Assembly (NCBI GenBank): GCA_958350755.1 | Contig: CATWID010000059.1 | Span: forward strand, 1 to 10,529 | DNA from: an uncultured Collinsella sp. | GTDB taxonomy: Bacteria; Actinomycetota; Coriobacteriia; Coriobacteriales; Coriobacteriaceae | Direction: 5' to 3' | DNA length: 10,529 nt | In this document: piece by piece, positions 1 to 6,595 of the stretch | How positions within the stretch are numbered: position 1 is the first letter of the stretch | Layout: each line of letters opens with the position of its first letter | Notes under the pieces: generated by a model | What the model was told of the DNA's origin: nothing | Seen by the model: only the letters and a program-made list of their open reading frames with translations | Databases searched by the model: none | Program-made: the position numbers and the translations under genes

Positions 1-1049
1 GCTGCATCGACCATTGCCCAGATCTTCTCGACGCTGCGGCCGGTCAGGGCAGAGATGCGCAGGTACTGGGCCCAGGGAGCCATGACGCCCAGACGGCGGT
101 CGACGGTCTCCATGCAGGCCTCGCGCTTGCGGTCGTCGTCGAGTAGGTCCCACTTGTTGAGCAGCACCACGATGGCGCAGCCGCGCTCGATGGCCAAGCC
201 CATGACCTTTTGGTCCTGCTCGGTGACGCCCACGGAGGCGTCGACGACGAGTAGCGCCACGTCGGCGCGGTCGATGGCGCGCAGGCCACGGACCATGGAG
301 TAGTACTCGATGTTTTCGTACACGGTGCTCTTCTTACGGATGCCCGCGGTATCGACCATGCGGTAGTGCTTGCCGTTGCGCTCGACGACCGTGTCGATGG
401 CGTCGCGCGTTGTGCCGGCGATGTTCGAGACGATGGAGCGGTCGGCGCCCAGGATGCGGTTGAACAGCGAGGACTTACCGGCGTTGGGGCGGCCGATGAT
501 GGCTACGTTCAGCGCATCGGGGAACTCGTCGGCGATCTCGTCCTCTTCTTCCGGAAGCAGGGCCACGATATCGTCGAGCAGGTCGCCCGTGCCATGGCCA
601 TGCAGGGCCGAGAGCGGCGTGGGCTCACCGATGCCGAGCGAATAGAACTCCCAGATGCTGTCGTTCTCGCGATCGGGGTTGTCTAGCTTGTTCACCAGCA
701 GAAAGACCGGCTTGTCGCAGCGCTTGAGCATGCGGGCGACCGACTCGTCCTCCTCGGTGACACCGGTGCGGCCGTCGACCACAAACAGGATGACGGCGGC
801 TTCCTCGGCGGCGGCGAGCGCCTGGTCGCGGATGGACGTTGCAAAGACATCGTCGCTCTTGAGCGGCTCGATGCCGCCCGTGTCGACGATGGTGAACTCG
901 CGACCGTTCCAATCGGCCGTGTGGTATGAGCGGTCGCGCGTGACGCCTCGGGACTCGTGGACGATGGCGTCCGAAGTCTGGGCCAGGCGGTTGACGAGCG
1001 TGGACTTGCCCACGTTGGGGCGTCCGACGACGGCGACGATAGGTTTCAT
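1..1049 (-). CDS. der: Ribosome-associated GTPase Der (EngA), 3' end outside window
   Basis: Der is an essential GTPase with two tandem GTP-binding domains that helps mature the 50S ribosomal subunit in the cytoplasm. Both domains are visible. The first has P-loop GRPNVGKST (residues 9-17), DTGG (57-60), NKLD (120-123) and SALHG (147-151). The second has GRPNAGKSS (186-194), DTAG (233-236), NKWD (298-301) and SALTG (333-337). The acidic EEEDE stretch near 167-171 is the usual linker. The window shows 349 codons. Family members are about 440 residues, so the C-terminal KH-like RNA-binding domain lies beyond position 1; this is a window-edge cut and not a broken gene. The ATG at 1049 is supported by AAAGGAG at 1061-1055, which overlaps the stop of the upstream DUF512 gene 10 bases away, so the two are probably co-translated. 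A DUF512 gene next to der is a known arrangement in Clostridia. Confidence 0.97.
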   Translation of the reverse strand, partial: MKPIVAVVGRPNVGKSTLVNRLAQTSDAIVHESRGVTRDRSYHTADWNGREFTIVDTGGIEPLKSDDVFATSIRDQALAAAEEAAVILFVVDGRTGVTEEDESVARMLKRCDKPVFLLVNKLDNPDRENDSIWEFYSLGIGEPTPLSALHGHGTGDLLDDIVALLPEEEDEIADEFPDALNVAIIGRPNAGKSSLFNRILGADRSIVSNIAGTTRDAIDTVVERNGKHYRMVDTAGIRKKSTVYENIEYYSMVRGLRAIDRADVALLVVDASVGVTEQDQKVMGLAIERGCAIVVLLNKWDLLDDDRKREACMETVDRRLGVMAPWAQYLRISALTGRSVEKIWAMVDA

Positions 1050-1054
1050 CTGCT

Positions 1055-1061
1055 CTCCTTT
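1055..1061 (-). promoter_or_regulatory. Shine-Dalgarno of der, overlapping the upstream stop
   Basis: The minus strand reads AAAGGAG here, 5 bases before the der ATG. It shares bases with the TAA stop of the DUF512 gene (1062-1060), so a ribosome ending that gene stops on the der initiation site. This fixes the der start and suggests translational coupling. Confidence 0.8.
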
Positions 1062-2502
1062 AATGGGTAGGGTCAGCGGAATTAGTAGAGTCGGCAGGCA
1101 CAATGCCAAGGATGTGCTCCAGGGTATCGAGCAGCTCATGCGGCATGGTCGACACCACATGAACCTCGGCGCCGCGACTGGTAAGGCTTGCGAGTAAATC
1201 GTCACGATGATACTCGTCAAGCGTCATGCCGTCAGCGTTGAACATGAGCTTAGGCACAAAGAGCATAACCCCCGACAGGTCTTGGGGCAGCTGCTCCAGA
1301 ATGTCACACGCGACGATGAGGCCGGTCACGTCCACGTTGCCGCCGAAGTAGCGGTTCTTGATGGCCGTGACAGTGCCGGCGAGTCCCTGGGGTGACTCCA
1401 CAAAGCGGGCCACCGTGTCGCGCGCGCTGGCGCCGGAGAGGCACAGGAGGCGCTGGCCACGGGCGGCAATTACCTCGCGAACGCGGGCCAGACGCTCGGC
1501 GTCGGCGGCAAGCACGTCGTCGGTCTCGTCCAGATACGAGCGGATCATGCCGATGCCGTCGTAGTACTGCGGGTAACCGTCGTAAAAGTCTGCCTCGGGA
1601 GGATCGATGCCGGCGTCCAGATAGAACTCGTCGCTCATCTGGAAGGTGTGGCGGCCGAAGCGTTCGAAGGCACGGTCCTGGAAGGGCCTGATCATGGCTA
1701 TGGTCTCGCGCGCCAGCTCGGGCTTGTCGCTGTAGGACCAGCTAAAGCGGTTTTGGTGCTTGGTAAAACCGAGCGGCACAATGCCCAGGCTGGTGATTTG
1801 CTCGTGCTCCTCGCAGTAGCGCAGGGTCCTTTCCAGCTCCTCGCCGTCGTTCATGCCGGGGCACAACACGATCTGCGCGTGAATCTCGATGCCGGCGGCC
1901 ATGATGGCCTCGAGCACGTCCATGCCGCGCTGGGCGTTGCGGCCCATCATGCGGCGGCGGACGTCGGGGCTTACGGCATGGACCGACACGTTCATGGGGC
2001 TCATGTTGCGTTGGATGACGTTTTGAACATCATCGTCGGTGAGGTTCGTGAGCGTGACAAAGTTGCCTTGCAAAAAGCTTAGGCGATAGTCGTCGTCGCG
2101 AATATAGAGCGTGGAGCGGCCGCCCTTGGGGAGCATGGTCATAAAGCAGAACACGCAGGCGTTCACGCAGGTGCGCATGCTGTCAAAGATGGGGCCGTCG
2201 AACTCCAGCCCCCAGTCCTCTCCCGGGAAGCGGTCGAGCTCGACGGGGGTGACGGTGCCGTCGCGCGGGTCGAAAACCTCGAGGTCGACGGTATCATCGT
2301 CGGCCTCCCAGAGCCACACAATCATGTCGGTAAGCTGCTCACCGTTGACCGTGAGCACGCGCATGCCCGGCTCGATACCCACATCCCACGCGGGCGATTC
2401 GGGACGCACGTTCTTGACGAGCGCGCCCTCACCCGGCTCGGGGTCGCGGCTGCGCCCGTAATCGGCCACCTCGGCGGCGTATGCGGGTACGGTCTGGTCC
2501 AT
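1060..2502 (-). CDS. PDZ / radical SAM-like / DUF512 protein, uncharacterised oxidoreductase
   Basis: This 480-residue protein belongs to the DUF512 family (related to TIGR03279, a putative Fe-S oxidoreductase), whose reaction is unknown. An N-terminal PDZ-like domain (about 26-90) contains a SPAWDVGIEPGMRVLTVNG segment. A cysteine motif CVNACVFC (C112, C116, C119) has the CX3CX2C spacing of a radical SAM [4Fe-4S] site, followed by a barrel-like region and the C-terminal DUF512 domain. No signal peptide or membrane segment is seen, so it is probably cytoplasmic. I chose the ATG at 2502, two bases after the ispH stop. The frame stays open to an ATG at 2667, but that extension lies wholly inside ispH and is Arg/His-rich shadow sequence. 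The Shine-Dalgarno is poor (GGAG about 14 bases upstream), so translation probably depends on coupling to ispH. Membership is well supported; function is not known. Confidence 0.9.
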   Translation of the reverse strand: MDQTVPAYAAEVADYGRSRDPEPGEGALVKNVRPESPAWDVGIEPGMRVLTVNGEQLTDMIVWLWEADDDTVDLEVFDPRDGTVTPVELDRFPGEDWGLEFDGPIFDSMRTCVNACVFCFMTMLPKGGRSTLYIRDDDYRLSFLQGNFVTLTNLTDDDVQNVIQRNMSPMNVSVHAVSPDVRRRMMGRNAQRGMDVLEAIMAAGIEIHAQIVLCPGMNDGEELERTLRYCEEHEQITSLGIVPLGFTKHQNRFSWSYSDKPELARETIAMIRPFQDRAFERFGRHTFQMSDEFYLDAGIDPPEADFYDGYPQYYDGIGMIRSYLDETDDVLAADAERLARVREVIAARGQRLLCLSGASARDTVARFVESPQGLAGTVTAIKNRYFGGNVDVTGLIVACDILEQLPQDLSGVMLFVPKLMFNADGMTLDEYHRDDLLASLTSRGAEVHVVSTMPHELLDTLEHILGIVPADSTNSADPTH

Positions 2503-2504
2503 GG

Positions 2505-3404
2505 TTAGCGGCAAAGCTCCTTGATGCGCGTGACGGCGCGTTCGATGTGTTCTTGCGGGGTGGAGGCTCCGGCGGTGATGCCGATGTGGTGAGCGTCGGC
2601 AAACCACGCGGCCTGGAGCTCGGAAGCTTCCTCGATGTGATGCGTGCGCTCGCAGGCGTCTGCGCAAATCTGCGCCAGGCGGCGGGTGTTGCCCGAGTTC
2701 TTGCCGCCCACGATGACCATGCAGTCGCAGCGGTTGGCAAGTGTGGCTGCTGCCTGTTGACGCTCACTCGTGGCGGCGCAGATGGTGTTGATCACGCGCA
2801 GCTCCTGCACGCGCGGGGTGATAGCAGCCACGACCTCGGCGAGGTTTTGCGCAGTCTGGGTGGTTTGCACGACGAGGCCTACCTTGCCCTTGAGCGACAA
2901 GGCGGTGGCGTCGGCGGCACAGCTCACGACCTGTGCATCATTGCCGGCGTGGCCCAAGATGCCCTCAACCTCGGGATGGCCCGGCTCGCCTACGACTACC
3001 ACGCGGTAGCCCTCGCGTACCAGGCGCTCGGCGGCCACATGGACCTTCTTCACGTAGGGACAGGTGGCGTCGACCACGGTAAGGCCGCGCTCGCGGGCAG
3101 CATCGATCACTTGCGGCACCACGCCGTGGGCGCGGATGATCACGGTACCGGTTGCGGCGCTATCCAGGTTCTCAGCCAGGCTAACGCCTGCCTCAGCGAG
3201 CTCGCGCACCACGATAGGGTTATGGATGAGCGGACCCAAGGTATGGACCTGAGTGCACTCCCCTGCCTGCGGCGCAGCGGCCAGCGCCATATCGAGCGCA
3301 CGCTGTACGCCGTAGCAAGTGCCGGCGTGGGCGGCGATCTCGATGGTAGGCGCGGTGGCTTGGTCGGACGCGGTCACGGCAGTGTTCGTCACGTTCTCGC
3401 TCAT
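2505..3404 (-). CDS. ispH: 4-hydroxy-3-methylbut-2-enyl diphosphate reductase IspH (LytB)
   Basis: IspH catalyses the last step of the MEP pathway, reducing HMBPP to IPP and DMAPP with a [4Fe-4S] cluster in the cytoplasm. The three cluster cysteines are present: C30 (AGTCYGV), C115 (DATCPYVKKVH) and C209 (NTICAATSERQ). Substrate-binding residues also match: H61 (LGPLIHNP), H93 (RAHG), H143 and E145 (GEPGHPEVEG), a TTQT segment at 181-184, and S237/N239 (GKNSGN). The protein is 299 residues, a little short of E. coli IspH, and has about 18 more residues before the first cysteine. I took the ATG at 3404, two bases after the plsC stop. An in-frame ATG at 3434 lies inside plsC and adds only ten unconserved residues. 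A modest AGG lies about 10 bases upstream of 3404. It sits tightly between plsC and the DUF512 gene, consistent with co-translation. Confidence 0.97.
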   Translation of the reverse strand: MSENVTNTAVTASDQATAPTIEIAAHAGTCYGVQRALDMALAAAPQAGECTQVHTLGPLIHNPIVVRELAEAGVSLAENLDSAATGTVIIRAHGVVPQVIDAARERGLTVVDATCPYVKKVHVAAERLVREGYRVVVVGEPGHPEVEGILGHAGNDAQVVSCAADATALSLKGKVGLVVQTTQTAQNLAEVVAAITPRVQELRVINTICAATSERQQAAATLANRCDCMVIVGGKNSGNTRRLAQICADACERTHHIEEASELQAAWFADAHHIGITAGASTPQEHIERAVTRIKELCR

Positions 3405-3406
3405 GG

Positions 3407-4135
3407 CTAGAACCTGCCCGGATGCTCGGCGCACTGCTCGTCTCGCATGGCGTAGACGCGGTTCATGGCCTCGGATTCAAACCAGGCCAGGCGCTCCGTA
3501 CGCTTAAGCCCGGCCGGCGCGTCCGAAAGCGAGACGGCCTTGCCGGCACGAATCCAGCACTTCTTGGGACGCATGAGCTTTTTGCCCGCGGGCGTGATGT
3601 CGGACCAGCCACAGATGGCAAGTGGGTTGACGGGCGCCTTGCCCATCTGAGCGATGAGCGCAAAGCCGCCGTGGACCTCTGGCTTGATCTCGCGCGAGCG
3701 GATGCGCGTGCCCTCGGGGAAGATCAGGACGTCCTCGCCGCGCTGCAGCGCATGCTGGGCGGCGCGCAGGCACTTCATATCGGCAGTACCGCGCTCCACG
3801 GGGATGCCGCCAACGCGGCTAAAAGCCCAGCGCACAATCTTGCTCTTGGCGAACTCGGACTTAAAGATAGGGCGAATGCGGCGGCCGCCAAAGAACAGCG
3901 CCGTCTCCACGGCCAAGAGCTCAGCCATCGAGGTGTGGTTGCAAATGACCACGCTGCCGCGGCCTTCCTGGCGCTCAAACAGCAGGTCAGCGTCCTCGAC
4001 CTTCCAGCGCCACATGAGCTTGGAGAAGGCCCACAGGATGGCCATGACCACGACGACGGTGCCGCGGATGAGCGCCGGGAACTCGGCATAGGGGGCGTTG
4101 TAATAATCCTCGGGCGTCTGCTTAAACAGGCGCAT
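3407..4135 (-). CDS. plsC: 1-acyl-sn-glycerol-3-phosphate acyltransferase (PlsC family) with HX4E motif
   Basis: PlsC-family enzymes add the second acyl chain to lysophosphatidic acid, giving phosphatidic acid at the cytoplasmic membrane. The 242-residue protein has a hydrophobic segment near 22-40, then motif I NHTSMAE (66-72), motif II GGIPVERG (109-116), motif III FPEGTR (139-144) and motif IV near PVNPLAI (169-175). Motif I normally reads NHXSXXD; here the acidic catalytic partner is Glu (H67, E72). The other motifs and the membrane anchor are intact, so an active enzyme is likely, though substrate preference is uncertain. The ATG at 4135 has a near-perfect Shine-Dalgarno (AAAGGAGGT, 4149-4141) that overlaps the end of cmk. 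A cmk-plsC-ispH order is common in Gram-positive bacteria. A paralogue with a changed acceptor cannot be excluded. Confidence 0.92.
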   Translation of the reverse strand: MRLFKQTPEDYYNAPYAEFPALIRGTVVVVMAILWAFSKLMWRWKVEDADLLFERQEGRGSVVICNHTSMAELLAVETALFFGGRRIRPIFKSEFAKSKIVRWAFSRVGGIPVERGTADMKCLRAAQHALQRGEDVLIFPEGTRIRSREIKPEVHGGFALIAQMGKAPVNPLAICGWSDITPAGKKLMRPKKCWIRAGKAVSLSDAPAGLKRTERLAWFESEAMNRVYAMRDEQCAEHPGRF

Positions 4136-4138
4136 GGG

Positions 4139-4825
4139 CTACCTCCTTTGGTTGATGAGGTCCTCGATTATCGAGACGACCTCGTCGATGGTGTGGGCGG
4201 TGGAGTCAACGTGCACGGCGTCCTCGGCGGGCACGAGCGGCGCGACCTCGCGGCTGCTGTCAAGCTTGTCGCGCTGCTTAAGGGCGTCGAGGGTCTCGTC
4301 GACTTTGGCCTCGAGTTGTGCGGGCGTGAGCGGCTGGGCGTCGTTTTGGTGACGCTGCAGCACGCGGCGGCGGGCGCGCTCGCGCGGGTCGGCGGTCAGG
4401 AAGACCTTGACCTGCGCGTTAGGGAACACGACGGTTCCGATGTCGCGACCCTCGGCCACGATATCGCGGTCCTCGGCGGCGCGGCGCTGGTGGATGAGCA
4501 TGGCTGCGCGCACGCCCGGGTAGGCCGAGACCTTGGACACGTTGGCGTCGACCTGCGGGGTACGGATGGCGGCTGAAGCGTCCTGGCCGTCAATGGCCAA
4601 ACGTGTATCCTCGCCGGTGCCGTTGGTAAAGCGAATCTCGATCTGCTCGGCGAGGGCGTCGATGGCCGTCTCGTCGTCCAGATCGATGCCGCGGTCGAGC
4701 GCGGCGAAGGTGACGGCGCGATACATGGCGCCCGTGTCGAGCTTGTTAAAGCCCAGCTGGCGGGCGATCTCCTTGGCGATGGTGGACTTGCCGGAACCGG
4801 CGGGGCCGTCGATGGCGACGATCAT
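4139..4825 (-). CDS. cmk: Cytidylate kinase
   Basis: Cmk phosphorylates CMP and dCMP with ATP in the cytoplasm, feeding CTP and dCTP pools and CDP-lipid synthesis. The 228-residue length fits the usual 220-230. Visible motifs are the N-terminal P-loop GPAGSGKST (7-15), LDTGAMYRA (CMP-binding, 29-37), AEGRDIGTVVFP near 123-134, a LTADPRERARRR lid region and RDKLDSSREVAPL near the C-terminus, which carries the family Asp and Arg residues that contact CMP. The ATG at 4825 is preceded by GAAAGGAAG with about 8 bases of spacing and begins with the expected MIVAIDGPAGSGKS. A 66-base spacer separates it from rluB; I see no clear hairpin terminator there, so read-through is likely. It precedes plsC by 3 bases. 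Confidence 0.97.
   Translation of the reverse strand: MIVAIDGPAGSGKSTIAKEIARQLGFNKLDTGAMYRAVTFAALDRGIDLDDETAIDALAEQIEIRFTNGTGEDTRLAIDGQDASAAIRTPQVDANVSKVSAYPGVRAAMLIHQRRAAEDRDIVAEGRDIGTVVFPNAQVKVFLTADPRERARRRVLQRHQNDAQPLTPAQLEAKVDETLDALKQRDKLDSSREVAPLVPAEDAVHVDSTAHTIDEVVSIIEDLINQRR
4141..4149 (-). promoter_or_regulatory. Strong Shine-Dalgarno of plsC inside the 3' end of cmk
   Basis: The minus strand reads AAAGGAGGT, 5 bases before the plsC ATG. It is formed by the last codons of cmk (Gln-Arg-Arg) and the first base of its TAG stop. It is close to a full anti-16S match and settles the plsC start. Its placement allows terminating ribosomes to re-initiate on plsC. Confidence 0.85.
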
Positions 4826-4891
4826 GCAATGCTTCCTTTCGATGGTTGACGTGCTGGTATGGTTCGCGGGCGCTGGGGCGCGGCGGGTTGT

Positions 4892-5869
4892 CTAGCCTGT
4901 GTAGCGCTCGCGGTAGGTGTTGCGCTTGGGCGCGGAGCCGTGGCTGCCGTGGTGACGCGTGCGGCTGGTAGGCGTTTCTTGGGGCTTGCCGCCGTTGCGC
5001 TTGGCGCTTGCCTGCTTGGGCGGGATGCCGCCGGACTTAAGGATCTGCACCTCGCGGTCGGTGAGCTCGCGCCACGAGCCCTTGGCTACGCCCTCGAGCT
5101 CAAGGCCGGCAAAGTTGCAGCGGTGCAGGCGGATCACCGGATGGTGGATCTTGCTCAGCATGCGCTTGACCTGGTTCTTTCGACCCTCGCGGATGATGAC
5201 CTCCACGGCGGTGGTACCGGGCTTTACGCCTTGCGGAGCCACGGCCTCGGCTTCGCGCGCGTCGATGATGCGGCAGATCGCCGGCTGGCACAGGCCGTCG
5301 TCGAGCTCAATGCCGCGGCGAAGCGGTTCCAAGTCGCGATCGGTCAGGTGGCCGTCCACGAGCGCCTGGTAGGTCTTGTAGACGTGCTTGCTGGGGTGCA
5401 GCAGGTCCTGCGACAGGTCGCCGTCGGTGGTAAAGAGCAAAAGGCCCGTGGTGTCGCGGTCCAGGCGGCCCACCGGGAACAGACCCGGAAAGCGGTCGCG
5501 GGGGACCAGGTCGGCCACGCAAGGGCGCTCCTGCGGGTCGCTCATGGTGGTGAGGTAGGCGGTCGGCTTGTAGAGCATCAGGTACACGGCGCCCTGGTTG
5601 AGCTTGACGGGCATGCCGTCGACCTCGATATGGTCGCGGTCGACGTCGACCTTGGTGCCCAGTTCGGTCGCGACCTCGCCGTTGACGGTCACGCGGCCGG
5701 CGGTCATCAGGTCCTCCGAGCCACGGCGGCTCGCCACGCCCGCGCGCGCCAAAAAGCGCTGCAGGCGCATGGTGTGCGGATAGACGGGCTGGGCGTCGGA
5801 CTCGTGCGTATCCGCGTTGGGCACCGCAGCGCCGGCGCGCGTCTCCCCTACTTCGTTAGTCCTCGTCAT
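4892..5869 (-). CDS. rluB: RluB-type 23S rRNA pseudouridine synthase with extended basic tail
   Basis: The enzyme isomerises uridine to pseudouridine in 23S rRNA (U2605 in E. coli for RluB). An S4 RNA-binding domain (about 34-80, MRLQRFLARAGVASRR) is followed by the RsuA/RluB-type catalytic core with GRLDRDTTGLLLFTTDGDL (134-152; catalytic Asp D137), YKTYQALVDG and a REGRKNQVKRM segment. The 325-residue product has two extras: a 33-residue N-terminal extension with no clear fold, and a tail of about 45 residues (281-325) rich in Lys, Arg, His and Gly, probably an RNA-binding extension. The ATG at 5869 lies inside scpB with a 14-base overlap and has GGAGGA at 5880-5875, five bases upstream. 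An ATG at 5938 is open in frame but lacks this signal, and the ATG at 5770 at the S4 domain has no Shine-Dalgarno. RluB versus another RsuA-family member (RluE, RluF) is judged by the S4 domain and position next to scpB. Confidence 0.93.
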   Translation of the reverse strand: MTRTNEVGETRAGAAVPNADTHESDAQPVYPHTMRLQRFLARAGVASRRGSEDLMTAGRVTVNGEVATELGTKVDVDRDHIEVDGMPVKLNQGAVYLMLYKPTAYLTTMSDPQERPCVADLVPRDRFPGLFPVGRLDRDTTGLLLFTTDGDLSQDLLHPSKHVYKTYQALVDGHLTDRDLEPLRRGIELDDGLCQPAICRIIDAREAEAVAPQGVKPGTTAVEVIIREGRKNQVKRMLSKIHHPVIRLHRCNFAGLELEGVAKGSWRELTDREVQILKSGGIPPKQASAKRNGGKPQETPTSRTRHHGSHGSAPKRNTYRERYTG

Positions 5870-6584
5870 GCAAATCCTCCGAGGTCTCGTCGACGACCAG
5901 GGTCTCCAAGTCCTCGACTGCCTCAACATCTTCAACATCGGTATCGAGCAGTTCGCGCTCTTCGTCCAGGTCCTCAGCCTGCTCTTCGAGCGTGGACTGA
6001 ATACTGCGGCCGCTCAGGCGCTCGCGGATAAACTGACGCGACTGTTCGTCGGGGGCAAACTGCTCCAGGTCGGGCAGGTCGCGGGTGGAGCGCAGACCGA
6101 ACTTTTCCAAGAAGGCGTTGGTCGTGCCGTAGATAATGGCTTGACCGCGCTGGGGATCGCGGCCGAGCTCGCGCACCAGGCCCTTGTCCACGAGCGACGC
6201 GATGACGCCGTCGGAATTGACGCCGCGGATGCCTTTGACCACCTCGCGCGTCACGGGCTGGTGGTAGGCGATGACGGCCAGGGTTTCGAGCGCCGCCTGC
6301 GACAGCTTTTGCGTGTCCCAGCTCAGCACGTAGGCCTCGACCACGTTGTGGTAGGCGGGATGCGTAAACAGGCGCCAGCCGCCGGCGACCTCGCGCAGCT
6401 GAAAGCCGCGGTTGGCCTCCTCGTACTCAACCTTGAGCTCGGCGAGCAGCGATGCGCACTCGCCCGGGGCGATATCCAGTGCGCCGGCGAGCGCGGGCGC
6501 ACTCACCGGGTCGCTCGACACCAGCAGCAGCGCCTCAAGGGCGCCTTTGAGGCTGTTTGCCTCCAGCGTGGAAAGGGTTGACAT
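5856..6584 (-). CDS. scpB: Segregation and condensation protein B, with acidic tail
   Basis: ScpB is the winged-helix dimer that joins the kleisin ScpA and SMC in the bacterial condensin, which compacts and segregates the chromosome. The 242-residue protein has a first winged-helix domain (about 11-85, starting SLKGALEALLLVSSDPVS) and a second (about 92-160) with the hallmark ETLAVIAYHQPVTR (100-113) and IRGVNSDGVI (119-128). After the folded core come residues 199-242, in which 23 of 44 are Asp or Glu; typical ScpB proteins are about 180-200 residues, so this acidic tail is an addition. The ATG at 6584 follows TAGGAG, whose first bases are the scpA stop; spacing to scpA is 11 bases. Its 3' end overlaps rluB by 14 bases. 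The smc gene is not in this window. Confidence 0.96.
   Translation of the reverse strand: MSTLSTLEANSLKGALEALLLVSSDPVSAPALAGALDIAPGECASLLAELKVEYEEANRGFQLREVAGGWRLFTHPAYHNVVEAYVLSWDTQKLSQAALETLAVIAYHQPVTREVVKGIRGVNSDGVIASLVDKGLVRELGRDPQRGQAIIYGTTNAFLEKFGLRSTRDLPDLEQFAPDEQSRQFIRERLSGRSIQSTLEEQAEDLDEERELLDTDVEDVEAVEDLETLVVDETSEDLHDED
5875..5880 (-). promoter_or_regulatory. Shine-Dalgarno of rluB inside scpB
   Basis: GGAGGA on the minus strand, 5 bases before the rluB ATG and within the last codons of scpB. It decides the rluB start at 5869 and marks a coupled junction. Confidence 0.8.
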
Positions 6585-6595
6585 GGTTGCGGCTC

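Noticed and set aside
1060..2667. Longer DUF512 protein starting at an ATG at 2667
   Set aside because: The additional 55 residues are entirely inside ispH and are an Arg/His-rich frame shadow; the PDZ domain begins about 25 residues after the ATG at 2502, as expected.
2505..3434. Longer ispH starting at an ATG at 3434
   Set aside because: The extra ten residues lie inside plsC and show no conservation; the ATG at 3404 follows the plsC stop by two bases.
3422..4576. A 384-residue plus-strand open frame across plsC and cmk
   Set aside because: It is antisense to two genes with full catalytic motifs; composition is typical of a GC-rich shadow frame.
4859..6031. A 390-residue plus-strand open frame opposite rluB
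   Set aside because: It covers the whole rluB coding region, crosses into scpB, and shows no domain; the minus-strand S4 and GRLD motifs make rluB the real gene.
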